From the NCBI GenBank assembly GCA_026415985.1, contig JAOAGA010000041.1, forward strand, positions 1-15,421: DNA of 15,421 bases, written 5' to 3'. The first letter of the stretch is position 1. Each line of letters opens with the position of its first letter. The notes beneath the pieces are model-generated. The model searched no databases and was not told where the DNA came from. It saw nothing but the letters and a program-made list of their open reading frames with translations. Source of the stretch: Pseudomonadota bacterium (GTDB lineage Bacteria; CALINM01). This document shows, one piece after another, positions 1-8,238 of this stretch. The position numbers and the translations under genes were made by a program.

Positions 1-178
1 CTACATCACCTACCGCCTTGACCGTAAGGTCAATAAAGCTATGTTTCGAAAAAAGTGTCAGCATATGATCAAAAAAGGGAATACCTGTTGAGATCAAGTA
101 TTCTCCCTTTCCGGGAAAGGATAAACTTAAATCTATATCCGTTTCTTTTGTTTTTCTCTTTTTTTCAATCTTTTCCAC
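1..178 (-). CDS. hisB: Imidazoleglycerol-phosphate dehydratase, N-terminal part (cut by window edge)
   Basis: Catalyses dehydration of imidazole glycerol phosphate to imidazole acetol phosphate in cytoplasmic histidine synthesis. The first 59 residues are visible. They carry the family's opening block [14 protein letters not shown], then [16 protein letters not shown] and a GDV segment; the FDHML and following His belong to the Mn-binding active site. This domain starts straight away, with no phosphatase domain in front, so this is the monofunctional form rather than the bifunctional E. coli type. The start is GTG at 178, sharing one base with the hisC stop (TAGTG). A GGAGG lies just upstream inside the hisC end, so translation is probably coupled. 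The 3' part lies beyond the left edge. The identification is confident; the full length cannot be judged. Confidence 0.93.
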   Translation of the reverse strand, partial: MEKIEKKRKTKETDIDLSLSFPGKGEYLISTGIPFFDHMLTLFSKHSFIDLTVKAVGDV

Positions 179-1221
179 TATTCTTCCTCCATAAATTTTA
201 GGAGTAGTTTCATAAAAAAATCATTTTCTTCCTTTTTGCCAATGGTGAATCTATAGTAGTTCTTCATACCAAAAGACGGAAAGAGGTCTTTTATAAGCAC
301 ACCGTTATTAACAAGATAATCATAAAACCCGTTTTTTTCTACTTTAAAGGTAATAAAGTTTGCCAAACTGGGTAATGTAAAGACCCCCCTGCTTTTTAAC
401 TCCTTATATATCCTTTCCCGCTCTTTTATTATATCAGAAACATACCTGTTAACTAAATCAATATTTTTAAAATAGAACTCTGCTATTTTCTGACTAAAAC
501 TATTTATATTATAAGGTAATCTAACCTTTTCTATCTCTTTAATAAGCTCCCTGTTTCCTATGAGGTAACCTAATCTTATGCTTGCAAAACCAATTTTCGA
601 TAAGGTTTTCATAATAAGAAGATTTTTGTGCGTTTTAACCATTTTTACCAAACTATGACCGCTAAAGGCGGAATAGGCTTCATCGGAAACAAAAATTGTA
701 TTTTCATTATCCAGATATTTAATAAGGATATCATCGGGAAAACAATTCCCTGTGGGGTTGTTTGGATTAGCAATGAAACACAGATAGGGTTCCCTGTTCA
801 TAACCTTATCAAAGGAATCTGCATCGACACTAAAATCAATCTCGGAGAGTTTATAAGGAATAAGCTCCTTGCCGAAAATTTTTCCTGAGAGGGAATACAT
901 AGAAAACCCCGGCTCCGGGTATGTTACTAATGCTCCCTCTCTAATACACATTAGGAGCAAATAAATAAGCTCATCGGAGCCATTACCAAAAATAATCTGA
1001 TTTTCCTCAACCTCTTCCATTTTGGATATCAATTTTCTTAATGATTTACAGGACGGATCTGGGTATCTGTTAATATTAATATCCTTAAGCACTGACAGCA
1101 TTTCTTCTTTAATATCATCAGGCAAATCATAGGGACTTTCATTGGCATCCAACTTAAATCTCACAGATTTTTCATCAATAAAATAGGGCTTTATGTTTTT
1201 AATCTCTTCTTTAATCCTCAT
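178..1221 (-). CDS. hisC: Histidinol-phosphate aminotransferase
   Basis: PLP-dependent transaminase (fold type I, class I/II) that makes histidinol phosphate from imidazole acetol phosphate and glutamate. It has 347 residues, the usual HisC size. Visible motifs are the substrate-binding DANESP (about 25-30), FGNGSDE (about 78-84), NPNNPTG (152-158), DEAY (180-183), the PLP lysine K209 in TLSKIGFA, an arginine in SIRLGY, and a C-terminal YRFTIG. The ATG start at 1221 lies one base after the hisD stop. An AGGAG about 13 nt upstream sits within the hisD 3' end; the spacing is longer than ideal, so coupling with hisD is likely. Related aminotransferases for aromatic amino acids look similar, but placement between hisD and hisB supports HisC. 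Confidence 0.95.
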   Translation of the reverse strand: MRIKEEIKNIKPYFIDEKSVRFKLDANESPYDLPDDIKEEMLSVLKDININRYPDPSCKSLRKLISKMEEVEENQIIFGNGSDELIYLLLMCIREGALVTYPEPGFSMYSLSGKIFGKELIPYKLSEIDFSVDADSFDKVMNREPYLCFIANPNNPTGNCFPDDILIKYLDNENTIFVSDEAYSAFSGHSLVKMVKTHKNLLIMKTLSKIGFASIRLGYLIGNRELIKEIEKVRLPYNINSFSQKIAEFYFKNIDLVNRYVSDIIKERERIYKELKSRGVFTLPSLANFITFKVEKNGFYDYLVNNGVLIKDLFPSFGMKNYYRFTIGKKEENDFFMKLLLKFMEEE

Positions 1222-1222
1222 T

Positions 1223-2533
1223 TTATTTGGAACTCCTTTTCTTATCTTTACTGTTTTTTAATCTTAACGACACTGAGTTACTGTGGGCAAATAACCCTTC
1301 TTCATTAGCAAAATCAACTACGAAACTTCCCAAAGCATTTATACCTTTTTCAGTAAAGGATATTATACTCATTCTTTTCAGAAAACTCTCAACCCCAAAA
1401 GGTGAAAAGAACCTTGCGGTCCCGCCGGTGGGCAGAATATGATTCGGGCCAGCAATGTAATCTCCCACTGCTTCCGGTGTGTTTGAGCCCAAAAAAACAG
1501 CTCCTGCTTTAGTTATCAGCGGTAGCAATGAGAAGGGCTCTTTTATTACAATTTCTAAATGTTCCGGAGATATTCTGTTTGCCATCTGAGCACATTCTTT
1601 CAGGTTTTTAAATGACATTATGGCTGAATTTTTTAAAGAATTTTTTATAATATTCCATCTGTCAGATTTCCTTGCAGTTTTTTCAACAATCCTATCCAAT
1701 CTCTCGGCTAATTCTTTCTTATCTGTCAGGGCAATAGCAATGGCCTTTTCATCGTGTTCAAGCTGAGACAACAAATCAATTGCTACATAATCAAGATTTG
1801 CGCTTTCATCAAAGATTATGAGAACTTCACTTGGACCTGCAACCATATCAATATCAACATATCCAAAAAGTTCTTTCTTTGCTAAAGCAACATATATGTT
1901 TCCTGGACCAACTATTTTATCAACCTTCGGCAAGGTCTCCGTCCCGAAGGAAAAACCCGCTATAGCCTGAGCACCTCCGATTCTGCATATCTTTGATATA
2001 CCAGCCTTTTTTGCCGAATAAAGAACTGATGGCGCTATCCCGTTTCCTTTATCAGGGGTTGTAAGAATAATTTCTTTTACTCCTGCAACTTTAGCAGGGA
2101 TGGCTCCCATAAGAACTGACGAAGGATATACCGCCTTTCCACCCGGGGCATAGACAAGGACCCTTTCGAGGGGGATAACTCTTGTCCCGATAAGATTCTC
2201 AAATTCATCAAAATAAAAGAAGGAATTTTGTTTTGTTTTTTCGTAAAACTCAAAAAGCCTGTCACTTACTCTGTCTATTACTTCCTTTATTCTTCTGTCA
2301 AGCCCTTTTATCCCTCTCTCCCATTCCTCATCGGGAAGGAAAAAATCATTTTTAGAGATTCTACAATTATCAAATTTTTCTGTATATTTTAATATAGCTC
2401 TATCCCCTTCCTTTCTGACATTATCTATTATCTCTCTAACTACAACCTCTTCCTCTGAATTAAGAGAGAGCCTTTTATCCATTCTTTCTAAAAAGTTTTC
2501 TATTTTCTTTTTACCTGTGATGAGTATCCCCAT
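1223..2533 (-). CDS. hisD: Histidinol dehydrogenase
   Basis: Zinc enzyme that oxidises L-histidinol to L-histidine with two NAD+, the last step of the pathway. I take the ATG at 2533 as start (436 aa) because the nine bases directly before it, GAGGTGATC, match the complement of the 16S rRNA 3' end. An in-frame GTG at 2539 lies inside that ribosome site and overlaps the hisG stop, so it is less likely. In ATG numbering the family's zinc ligands are Q257 and H260 (SQLEHDE), D358 (AVGDYIAGP) and H417 (LFAHSNS). The catalytic pair E324-H325 is in [13 protein letters not shown] and VDMVAGPSE-type segments are also present. Nothing is missing, and the length is normal for HisD. It sits between hisG and hisC with gaps of 2 and 1 nt. 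Confidence 0.96.
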   Translation of the reverse strand: MGILITGKKKIENFLERMDKRLSLNSEEEVVVREIIDNVRKEGDRAILKYTEKFDNCRISKNDFFLPDEEWERGIKGLDRRIKEVIDRVSDRLFEFYEKTKQNSFFYFDEFENLIGTRVIPLERVLVYAPGGKAVYPSSVLMGAIPAKVAGVKEIILTTPDKGNGIAPSVLYSAKKAGISKICRIGGAQAIAGFSFGTETLPKVDKIVGPGNIYVALAKKELFGYVDIDMVAGPSEVLIIFDESANLDYVAIDLLSQLEHDEKAIAIALTDKKELAERLDRIVEKTARKSDRWNIIKNSLKNSAIMSFKNLKECAQMANRISPEHLEIVIKEPFSLLPLITKAGAVFLGSNTPEAVGDYIAGPNHILPTGGTARFFSPFGVESFLKRMSIISFTEKGINALGSFVVDFANEEGLFAHSNSVSLRLKNSKDKKRSSK

Positions 2534-2542
2534 GATCACCTC
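2534..2542 (-). promoter_or_regulatory. Strong ribosome binding site deciding the hisD start
   Basis: On the minus strand GAGGTGATC directly precedes ATG at 2533. It matches nine bases of the generic complement of the bacterial 16S rRNA 3' end (AAGGAGGTGATC). The hisG stop TGA (2538-2536) is embedded in it, so a ribosome ending hisG sits on the hisD ribosome site. This favours ATG 2533 over GTG 2539. Confidence 0.7.
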
Positions 2543-3162
2543 ACATTTTTTCTTATATTATCAATTATTTTTTTAATCTTATCAAACTTTGTCTTAAAAG
2601 ATACCTTGTTTCCTATGAGATATGAAGAAACCTTTAAAACATCTTCAACCTCAACAAGTCCGTTTTTTCTAAGAGTCTCACCACTTGAAACTATATCGAC
2701 AATATAATCTGATATACCAACAATCGGTGCAAGCTCAATAGAACCGTAAAGCTTTATTATCTCAACATCCACACCCTTTTTTACATAAAACTCTTTTGTT
2801 ATATTCGGGAATTTGGTTCCGATTTTTATCTTTTCAGGGTTATTTACATTATTGATGGTTTTTTTAGGTTTTGCCACAACAATCTTGCAAATACCCATCT
2901 TTAATTCAAACAACTTTAGAACATCTTTTTTTTCTTCCTCTATAACATCAAGTCCAACCATCCCCAAATCTGCAGATCCCTTTTCTACATATATAGGAAC
3001 ATCAAAAGGTTTAAGTAACATTACATTAATCTCATATTGGGGGAAATTAAAAAGCAACCTTCTTTCGTCCTTAAGAATATCGTCTAAATGATACCCTGCC
3101 TTTTTAAGTAGTAACAACTCTTCTTTTAAGATTCTTCCCTTCGATAATGCAATTGTTATCAA
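2536..3162 (-). CDS. hisG: ATP phosphoribosyltransferase, short form (catalytic subunit)
   Basis: Condenses ATP with PRPP in the first committed step of histidine synthesis. The protein has 208 residues and ends after the catalytic bilobal domain. Its key segments are the N-terminal LSKGRILKEE, GSADLGMVGLDV (about 62-73) and the PRPP-binding DIVSSGETLRKNGL (about 146-159). It lacks the roughly 80-residue C-terminal ACT-like histidine-binding domain of long HisG. Short HisG enzymes normally need HisZ, a HisRS-like regulatory subunit, and no hisZ lies in this window. The start is TTG at 3162 with AGGAG 6 nt upstream. The gene follows murA after 64 nt and leads the his genes, so a separate promoter there is possible, but I see no convincing one and no His-rich leader peptide. 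Confidence 0.94.
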   Translation of the reverse strand: MITIALSKGRILKEELLLLKKAGYHLDDILKDERRLLFNFPQYEINVMLLKPFDVPIYVEKGSADLGMVGLDVIEEEKKDVLKLFELKMGICKIVVAKPKKTINNVNNPEKIKIGTKFPNITKEFYVKKGVDVEIIKLYGSIELAPIVGISDYIVDIVSSGETLRKNGLVEVEDVLKVSSYLIGNKVSFKTKFDKIKKIIDNIRKNVR

Positions 3163-3226
3163 AGATCTCTCCTGAATTTTTATCCAAATAAAAAACTGAT
3201 TTATTCAAACACTTTATATTAACATA

Positions 3227-4483
3227 CTATTCCTTAAGTCTCTTTATTTTTGCACCTAATTTTGAAAGTTTTTTTTCCATCGCCTCATATCCTCTGTCCA
3301 AATGATAAATTCTTAAAACTTCTGTCTCTCCTTCCGCAATTAATCCCGCTATCACAAGGGCTGCTCCTGCACGCAAATCCGATACCATAACAGGTGCACC
3401 GTTAAGACCTTCCACACCTTTTACTATGGCGTTTCTGTCTTTTATAGTTATATCTGCGCCCATTCTTTTTAGTTCACTGACATGTATAAATCTGTTTTCA
3501 AAAATTGTTTCCCTTATTACAGAAAGTCCTTTTGCTATTGTCATAAAAGCCATAAACTGAGCCTGCAAATCGGTGGGAAAACCCGGATAAGGCATGGTTG
3601 TAATGTCAACACTCTTAATCTCTCTTTTTCCTATTACTCTAACACCGTTCTTTTCTCTTTGTATGGTCACACCTGCTTCAACAAGCTTCTGTTCGAGGGC
3701 ATCTAAATGATCCATCTCACAGTTTTTTATAAGTACATTTCCGCATGTTGCAGCAGTTGCTATTATATAAGTTCCCGCCTCAATCCTGTCGGGTATAACT
3801 CTATGACAGGCAGAGCCAAGACTGTCAACGCCCTCGATCCTTATAACCGATGTTCCCTCACCTTCTATCTTGGCCCCCATTTTCTTCAAGAAGTTGACCA
3901 AGTCAACAACTTCCGGTTCTTTTGCTGCATTTTCAATTATTGTTTCTCCCTTTGCCAAAACACCTGCCATAATAATATTTTCCGTTCCGGTAACTGTTTG
4001 CGTATCAAAATATATTTTGGCACCTTTTAATCTTTTAGCAGTGGCAATTATATAACCATGAGACTGCTCTATCTTGGCTCCCATCTTTTTCAGGGCATTA
4101 ATGTGTAGATTTATAGGTCTATCTCCGATAGCACACCCGCCGGGCATTGATATTTTGGCTACTCCATCTCTTGCAACAAGAGGACCTAACGCCAAAACGG
4201 ATGCCCTCATAGTTCTTACAAGATCATAGGGTGCTTCATGATTTTTTATCTTAACCGTTTTTATTTTCAAATTTCCCTTTTTATCCCTCTCTATCTCACT
4301 TCCAAAGGAAGTAAGTAATTTTCCCATAGTTTCAATATCTTTTAAATTAGGAATCCCTTCGAGAACACATTCCTTATCGGTAAGAAGACAGGCAGACATC
4401 AAAGGCAACCCTGCATTCTTGGCACCACTAATCTCAACCTCACCTGTCAGCCTGTACCCACCCTTTATAACAAACTTATCCAT
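3227..4483 (-). CDS. murA: UDP-N-acetylglucosamine 1-carboxyvinyltransferase
   Basis: Transfers enolpyruvate from PEP to UDP-GlcNAc, the first committed step of peptidoglycan synthesis, in the cytoplasm. I start it at ATG 4483 (418 aa), with GGAGG five bases upstream. A TTG at 4495 would add four residues but sits in the ribosome site. With this start the expected catalytic residues fall at the E. coli positions: K22-N23 (SGAKNAGLP), C117 (PGGCAIGDRP), D305 (GFPTDLQ), R371 (SDLRAGAAL) and R397 (HLDRGYE). The Cys117 form is the fosfomycin-binding one; resistant families have Asp here. The enzyme is an inside-out alpha/beta barrel of two repeats and is complete. It lies between prmC (42 nt upstream) and hisG (64 nt downstream) on the same strand. 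No second murA is in the window. Confidence 0.97.
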   Translation of the reverse strand: MDKFVIKGGYRLTGEVEISGAKNAGLPLMSACLLTDKECVLEGIPNLKDIETMGKLLTSFGSEIERDKKGNLKIKTVKIKNHEAPYDLVRTMRASVLALGPLVARDGVAKISMPGGCAIGDRPINLHINALKKMGAKIEQSHGYIIATAKRLKGAKIYFDTQTVTGTENIIMAGVLAKGETIIENAAKEPEVVDLVNFLKKMGAKIEGEGTSVIRIEGVDSLGSACHRVIPDRIEAGTYIIATAATCGNVLIKNCEMDHLDALEQKLVEAGVTIQREKNGVRVIGKREIKSVDITTMPYPGFPTDLQAQFMAFMTIAKGLSVIRETIFENRFIHVSELKRMGADITIKDRNAIVKGVEGLNGAPVMVSDLRAGAALVIAGLIAEGETEVLRIYHLDRGYEAMEKKLSKLGAKIKRLKE

Positions 4484-4488
4484 AATAG

Positions 4489-4493
4489 CCTCC
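4489..4493 (-). promoter_or_regulatory. Shine-Dalgarno site deciding the murA start
   Basis: GGAGG on the minus strand lies 5 nt before ATG 4483. It overlaps the alternative in-frame TTG at 4495, which makes that upstream start unlikely. Confidence 0.65.
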
Positions 4494-4525
4494 AAAAAAT
4501 CTTCAATTTACTCTGTCTGTAAGAC

Positions 4526-5374
4526 CTATAACTTCAGTTTCAAAACCCTCTCTATCCCTGCATAGTCAGGGATTAAATCTGTTACATATCCAAAATTTTC
4601 AGCATATTCTTTCAAATATTCTCCCTGTCCGTCCCCGATTTCTATAAATATATATCCCTTTTCTTTCAGATAATTTTTCCCTTTCCTTATTATCCTTTTT
4701 GTTAAAAAAAGTCCTCTTTCTTTTGCCATCAACGCCCTTTTCGGCTCCACCCTCACTTCCCTTTGGGCAGAAATGTAGTCTCCAAAGCTTAAATAGGGGG
4801 GGTTTGATATAATAATATCAAATTTTTTAGTTTTAATCGCAGAGAAATCCTCTCCTCTGAAAATATTAATTTTATTTTGCAACTGATATCTTAATATATT
4901 TTTTTTTGTAACTGAAAGGGCTTTTTGGCTGATATCACAACCAATTATAAAGACATTCCTAAGTGCTAATGCCAGTGAAACTGATATAGCACCGGTGCCC
5001 AGACCAATCTCAAACAGATTTACCAATCTGTCAGCATAATCTTTTTTTACAGTTTTTATTGCTTCCTCAACAATCAGCTCTGTCTCGGGTCTTGGAGTAA
5101 AAACACCTTTCTCTACATAGAAGCTATTACCAAAAAACTCCCTTTCGTTAAGTATATAGGAGAGAGGTAACCTTTCTCCCCTTTTTTTGATCATATTCAG
5201 AATCTTATTTTCAAGATCCGGTTCTACTATCCGTTCAGGATGGGCATAGAGATAACTCTTATCTTTGTTAAGGACAGAACTAATAATTATCTCTGTGTCG
5301 AGTAAAGACGAGTCAATACCTTTCTTGGCAAGATAATCTTTGCCCCACAGCAAAATTTCTTTTAAATTTTTCAT
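4526..5374 (-). CDS. prmC: Peptide chain release factor N5-glutamine methyltransferase
   Basis: SAM-dependent methyltransferase that modifies the glutamine of the GGQ motif in release factors, which speeds peptide release. The 282 residues comprise an N-terminal helical HemK domain (about 1-80, with a REFFG segment and PRPETE at about 94-99) and a Rossmann-like methyltransferase domain. The latter has the SAM loop EIGLGTGAI (122-130) and the catalytic NPPY (191-194), which binds the target glutamine. The ATG at 5374 overlaps the prfA stop as ATGA, with AGGA just upstream, so the enzyme is co-translated with RF1, its likely substrate. Other NPPY methyltransferases such as PrmB share the catalytic domain, but the N-terminal part and the prfA neighbour support PrmC. 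Confidence 0.95.
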   Translation of the reverse strand: MKNLKEILLWGKDYLAKKGIDSSLLDTEIIISSVLNKDKSYLYAHPERIVEPDLENKILNMIKKRGERLPLSYILNEREFFGNSFYVEKGVFTPRPETELIVEEAIKTVKKDYADRLVNLFEIGLGTGAISVSLALALRNVFIIGCDISQKALSVTKKNILRYQLQNKINIFRGEDFSAIKTKKFDIIISNPPYLSFGDYISAQREVRVEPKRALMAKERGLFLTKRIIRKGKNYLKEKGYIFIEIGDGQGEYLKEYAENFGYVTDLIPDYAGIERVLKLKL

Positions 5375-6441
5375 TCCTGCTGATTTTTTAATGCTTCAGT
5401 CTGATAATGGGTAATAAGCGCATCAATCAACTCTTCGATATCTCCGTCAAGTATCTCATCGATTTTATATAATGTCAGGTTAATCCTGTGATCAGTAACC
5501 CTGCTTTGAGGAAAGTTATAGGTCCTTATTTTCTCACTTCTGTCACCGGAACCTACCATACTTTTTCTCACTGAGGAGATCTCTTTTTCCTTCTCCATCA
5601 TCATTCTTTCGTATAATCTTGCCCGAAGAACCTTCATCGCCTTTTCTTTATTTTTTATCTGCGATTTTTCGTCCTGACACTGAACAACTAATCCCGTAGG
5701 AATATGAGTAATTCTGATGGCCGAATAGGTGGTATTTACGCTCTGTCCTCCGGGACCGGAAGAGCAAAAGGTATCAACCCTTATATCTTTCGGATCTATC
5801 TTAACATCTACCTCCTCTGCTTCAGGCAAAACTGCCACTGTTACTGCTGAGGTATGTATTCTTCCCTGTGACTCAGTTTTTGGAACCCTTTGAACCCTGT
5901 GAACACCCGCTTCGTATTTAAGCCTGCTGTAAACCTTATCGCCAGATATCATTGCTATAACCTCTTTAAAACCCCCTATGCCGATATCATTTTTATCAAT
6001 AATCTCAACTTTCCATCTTTTCCGTTCGGCATATCTCAGATACATTCTGAAAAGCTCCGAAGCAAAAAGCGCTGCTTCATCCCCTCCCGTTCCTGCCCTT
6101 ATCTCGAGAAAGACGTTTTTTTCGTCATTGGGGTCCTTTGGTAAAAGCATAAGTTTTAATTTATAGGCAATCTCTTCTTTCTCCTTTTCCAACTCATCTA
6201 TCTCATCCTTTGCCATTTTCTTAAGGTCATCATCCTTTTCATTTTTAATAATCTCAAGATCCTCATCTATCCTTCTCAAAACATCCTTATATTTCATAAA
6301 CAACTCAACAATGGGTTCCAATTCTTTGGTCTCTTTGGAATATTTAGCATATAATGAAGGATTTTGAATTACCTCATTGTCACCCAATTTGCTTTGTAAG
6401 TCTTTATATTTTTCAACTAAAGTATTCAGTTTTTCAAACAT
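5371..6441 (-). CDS. prfA: Peptide chain release factor 1 (RF1)
   Basis: Recognises UAA and UAG stop codons on the ribosome and triggers hydrolysis of peptidyl-tRNA. The 356 residues are typical for RF1. The N-terminal helical domain (about 1-105) is rich in charged coiled segments. The codon-recognition region carries [15 protein letters not shown], where PKT (187-189) is the RF1-type P-x-T anticodon-like tripeptide; RF2 has SPF. The catalytic GGQ is at 231-233 in [12 protein letters not shown]. The ATG at 6441 has GAGG 6 nt upstream. The gene follows the DUF1385 gene after 52 nt and overlaps prmC by 4 nt. A frameshifting site is not expected for RF1 and none is seen. RF2 is not in the window. 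Confidence 0.97.
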   Translation of the reverse strand: MFEKLNTLVEKYKDLQSKLGDNEVIQNPSLYAKYSKETKELEPIVELFMKYKDVLRRIDEDLEIIKNEKDDDLKKMAKDEIDELEKEKEEIAYKLKLMLLPKDPNDEKNVFLEIRAGTGGDEAALFASELFRMYLRYAERKRWKVEIIDKNDIGIGGFKEVIAMISGDKVYSRLKYEAGVHRVQRVPKTESQGRIHTSAVTVAVLPEAEEVDVKIDPKDIRVDTFCSSGPGGQSVNTTYSAIRITHIPTGLVVQCQDEKSQIKNKEKAMKVLRARLYERMMMEKEKEISSVRKSMVGSGDRSEKIRTYNFPQSRVTDHRINLTLYKIDEILDGDIEELIDALITHYQTEALKNQQE

Positions 6442-6485
6442 AGTTCACCTCAAAAAATACCCCAAAGAGTTATTTAAAGCTGATA

Positions 6486-6514
6486 ATTATAACCTATAAT
6501 TTCAGATTTTTAAA
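6486..6514 (-). promoter_or_regulatory. Possible internal promoter for prfA
   Basis: On the minus strand TTTAAA (6514-6509) is followed after 17 nt by TATAAT (6491-6486), about 45 nt before the prfA ATG and overlapping the end of the DUF1385 gene. The -10 is perfect and the -35 matches four of six. In AT-rich DNA such matches arise easily, so this is only a candidate for extra transcription of prfA, prmC and murA. Confidence 0.35.
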
Positions 6515-7339
6515 GGCTTGAATAGCTACTTCAATCTGAGTGTCATCGGGCTCTCTTGTTGTTATCTTTTGGAGCCAGAGACCGGGTAAAAAGATAAATT
6601 TAAAATATTTTGTCTTTTCCAGCTTAAGAAACTCGTATATTACCCCTGCAAGCACAGGAAAGGCAATTATTCTTAATAAAATTTTATATAACCATAAATC
6701 AGACCTGAAAAGGGAGAAAAAGATTATACTCAACAGCACAACTAATATTAAAAAACTTGTTCCACACCTTGGATGAAATCTGCTGTATTTTTTTACATTA
6801 TCGATTGTCAAATCTTCATTGTTTTCATAAGCAGAAATAACCTTATGTTCCGCGCCATGATACTCAAAAACCCTCTTTATGTCTTTCATTAATGAGATAG
6901 AAAGTAAGTAAAGAATAAAAAGAGCTACCCTGATGACCCCTTCAACAAAATTGAACCAAAAATGGCTTTCAAGTATTACCAGATATTTATTTAAAAAATT
7001 TGTTAAAAAAAGAGGCAGAAGGAAAAAAAATAAGATTGTAAAAAGAATAGCTACAACCGCAGAACCTATGAAATAGAGGTTGTTACTCTTTTTGTCTGTC
7101 TCTTCTATAACATCTACTGAAAATTTAAGGGCTTCAAAACCAAGTATCAAAAGAGAGAAAAGTTGTAAAAAACCTCTTGCAAAGGGGAGACGAAATATAT
7201 AGGCCCTTTTGGCGAGTGGAGTCAGTTCTTTTATCTTGACAGCAATATTACCATCAAGTTTTCTGACCGCCACAGACATAGCATTCTCCGATTTGAGCAT
7301 TACTCCTTCAATAACTGCCTGCCCGCCAACCTTTGCCAT
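6494..7339 (-). CDS. DUF1385 (YqhQ-like) membrane protein of unknown function
   Basis: Integral membrane protein of the DUF1385 family; its biochemical function is not known to me. I place the start at ATG 7339 (281 aa) because the family's conserved opening GGQAVIEGVM follows at once. A start at 7384 would add 15 residues that merely read the thyX 3' end. It has about four membrane segments near 90-117, 133-152, 195-212 and 221-236, plus a hydrophobic stretch near 57-72. Between segments lie conserved-looking polar blocks HGAEHK (161-166) and HPRCGT (189-194). The C-terminus has PGLWLQKITTREPDDTQIEV, a typical family ending. His, Glu and Cys in these blocks could form a metal or catalytic site; that is inference. 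Its ATG overlaps the thyX stop by one base (TAATG). An AGGAG lies 14 nt upstream, so coupling with thyX is likely. Confidence 0.88.
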   Translation of the reverse strand: MAKVGGQAVIEGVMLKSENAMSVAVRKLDGNIAVKIKELTPLAKRAYIFRLPFARGFLQLFSLLILGFEALKFSVDVIEETDKKSNNLYFIGSAVVAILFTILFFFLLPLFLTNFLNKYLVILESHFWFNFVEGVIRVALFILYLLSISLMKDIKRVFEYHGAEHKVISAYENNEDLTIDNVKKYSRFHPRCGTSFLILVVLLSIIFFSLFRSDLWLYKILLRIIAFPVLAGVIYEFLKLEKTKYFKFIFLPGLWLQKITTREPDDTQIEVAIQAFKNLKL

Positions 7340-8031
7340 TACAGGTTTTTCAACTCCTTTTTTACTTCCTTTGACATACCGCAACTCATCTCACCTTCAG
7401 GACATTTAGTTCTGATGCATTCAGGACCAGCGTTAACAAATATATTCGGACAAACATCTTTTACCCTTTTTAGCATTAACTTAGCCATTTCTCTGATCTC
7501 CCACTGAGCCCTTTTACAAAGCCTGAGTGTAAAAAAATGCAAGAGCTCGCGGGCATTCATAGATACAATAATTTTAGTCTCAGCAGAATTTGGTAAAACG
7601 TATCGGGCATCCTCTCTGTCGATTCCCAATTCAATAAGCCTATCGTAAGTCTCTTTAGAAAATTTAATGAAATCATCGAATATCTTTTTTGCTGATTTTT
7701 TATTTGAAATACTTTTCGGAGTTATATAGTTAAAATTTTCTTTGAAGATAACGTACCTTTGGCTTTGTTGTGAATAGGATGCGATCCTGTGTCTTACAAG
7801 TTGATGAGAACAGGCTCTTGATATGCCTTCCACGCCAAAGGTAAAGTTAGCGTGTTCAAATGCGGAAAGATGGCCACTTTTTGAAAGCTTCGCAATTAAC
7901 TCCTTAACCTTTTTTTCTGTCATCTCCCTTTCTAAATCAGAAATGTTAGATTTAAAATAGCAGAGCCTTCCTGCCCTTGCTATTATTTTTTCAGGATCTT
8001 TAGTATGGGAGAGCAATACAACATTAAGCAA
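7339..8031 (-). CDS. thyX: Flavin-dependent thymidylate synthase
   Basis: Makes dTMP from dUMP using methylene-tetrahydrofolate and reduced FAD; unrelated to ThyA. The 230 residues include the ThyX signature RHRX7S (R80-H81-R82 to S90), followed by QRYV. Also present are EDARYVLPNSAETKI (about 140-154), NARELLHFF (about 159-167) and RAQWEIREMA (about 174-183). The tail holds four Cys at 194, 205, 210 and 217 (GPECIRTKCPEGEMSC). The start is TTG at 8031, 2 nt after the rpmE stop, with AGGA about 7 nt upstream; no in-frame ATG is near. It sits between rpmE and the DUF1385 gene, which are adjacent in the arrangement I know from other bacteria, so thyX looks inserted into that block. Presence of ThyX suggests ThyA may be absent from the genome. 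Confidence 0.96.
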   Translation of the reverse strand: MLNVVLLSHTKDPEKIIARAGRLCYFKSNISDLEREMTEKKVKELIAKLSKSGHLSAFEHANFTFGVEGISRACSHQLVRHRIASYSQQSQRYVIFKENFNYITPKSISNKKSAKKIFDDFIKFSKETYDRLIELGIDREDARYVLPNSAETKIIVSMNARELLHFFTLRLCKRAQWEIREMAKLMLKRVKDVCPNIFVNAGPECIRTKCPEGEMSCGMSKEVKKELKNL

Positions 8032-8033
8032 TA

Positions 8034-8234
8034 TTACTTCCTGTTATATTTTTTATTAAACTTCTCAATTCTACCCGCTGAATCAACGAACTTCTGCTTG
8101 CCTGTATAGAAGGGATGGCAGAGCGAACATATCTCTACATGAATCTCTTTTTTGGTTGACGCACTCTCAAAAGTATTGCCACAGGCACATTTTACAATAC
8201 ATTTCCCATAGTTTGGATGGATACCCTTTTTCAT
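8034..8234 (-). CDS. rpmE: Ribosomal protein bL31, zinc-binding form
   Basis: Small protein of the large ribosomal subunit near the central protuberance. I start it at ATG 8234 (66 aa), with AGGAG 7 nt upstream, because MKKGIHP is the typical L31 opening; an upstream in-frame ATG at 8252 would read into the rho end. It is the zinc-containing (C+) type, with Cys at 16 and 18 (KCACGN) and at 36 and 39 ([10 protein letters not shown]), followed by [19 protein letters not shown]. The paralogue lacking these Cys, used under zinc starvation, is not seen here. The start lies 4 nt after the rho stop and the end 2 nt before thyX. Confidence 0.96.
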   Translation of the reverse strand: MKKGIHPNYGKCIVKCACGNTFESASTKKEIHVEICSLCHPFYTGKQKFVDSAGRIEKFNKKYNRK

Positions 8235-8238
8235 ATTA

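Noticed and set aside
3163-3226. Possible his attenuator or leader peptide before hisG
   Set aside because: There is no run of His codons, no short open frame with a ribosome site, and only an AT-only weak hairpin in these 64 bases.
3482-4055. Several plus-strand open frames opposite murA (74, 107 and 61 codons)
   Set aside because: All are antisense to a fully conserved murA, overlap each other in different frames, and have unusual Cys/Tyr/Ser-rich composition with no family resemblance.
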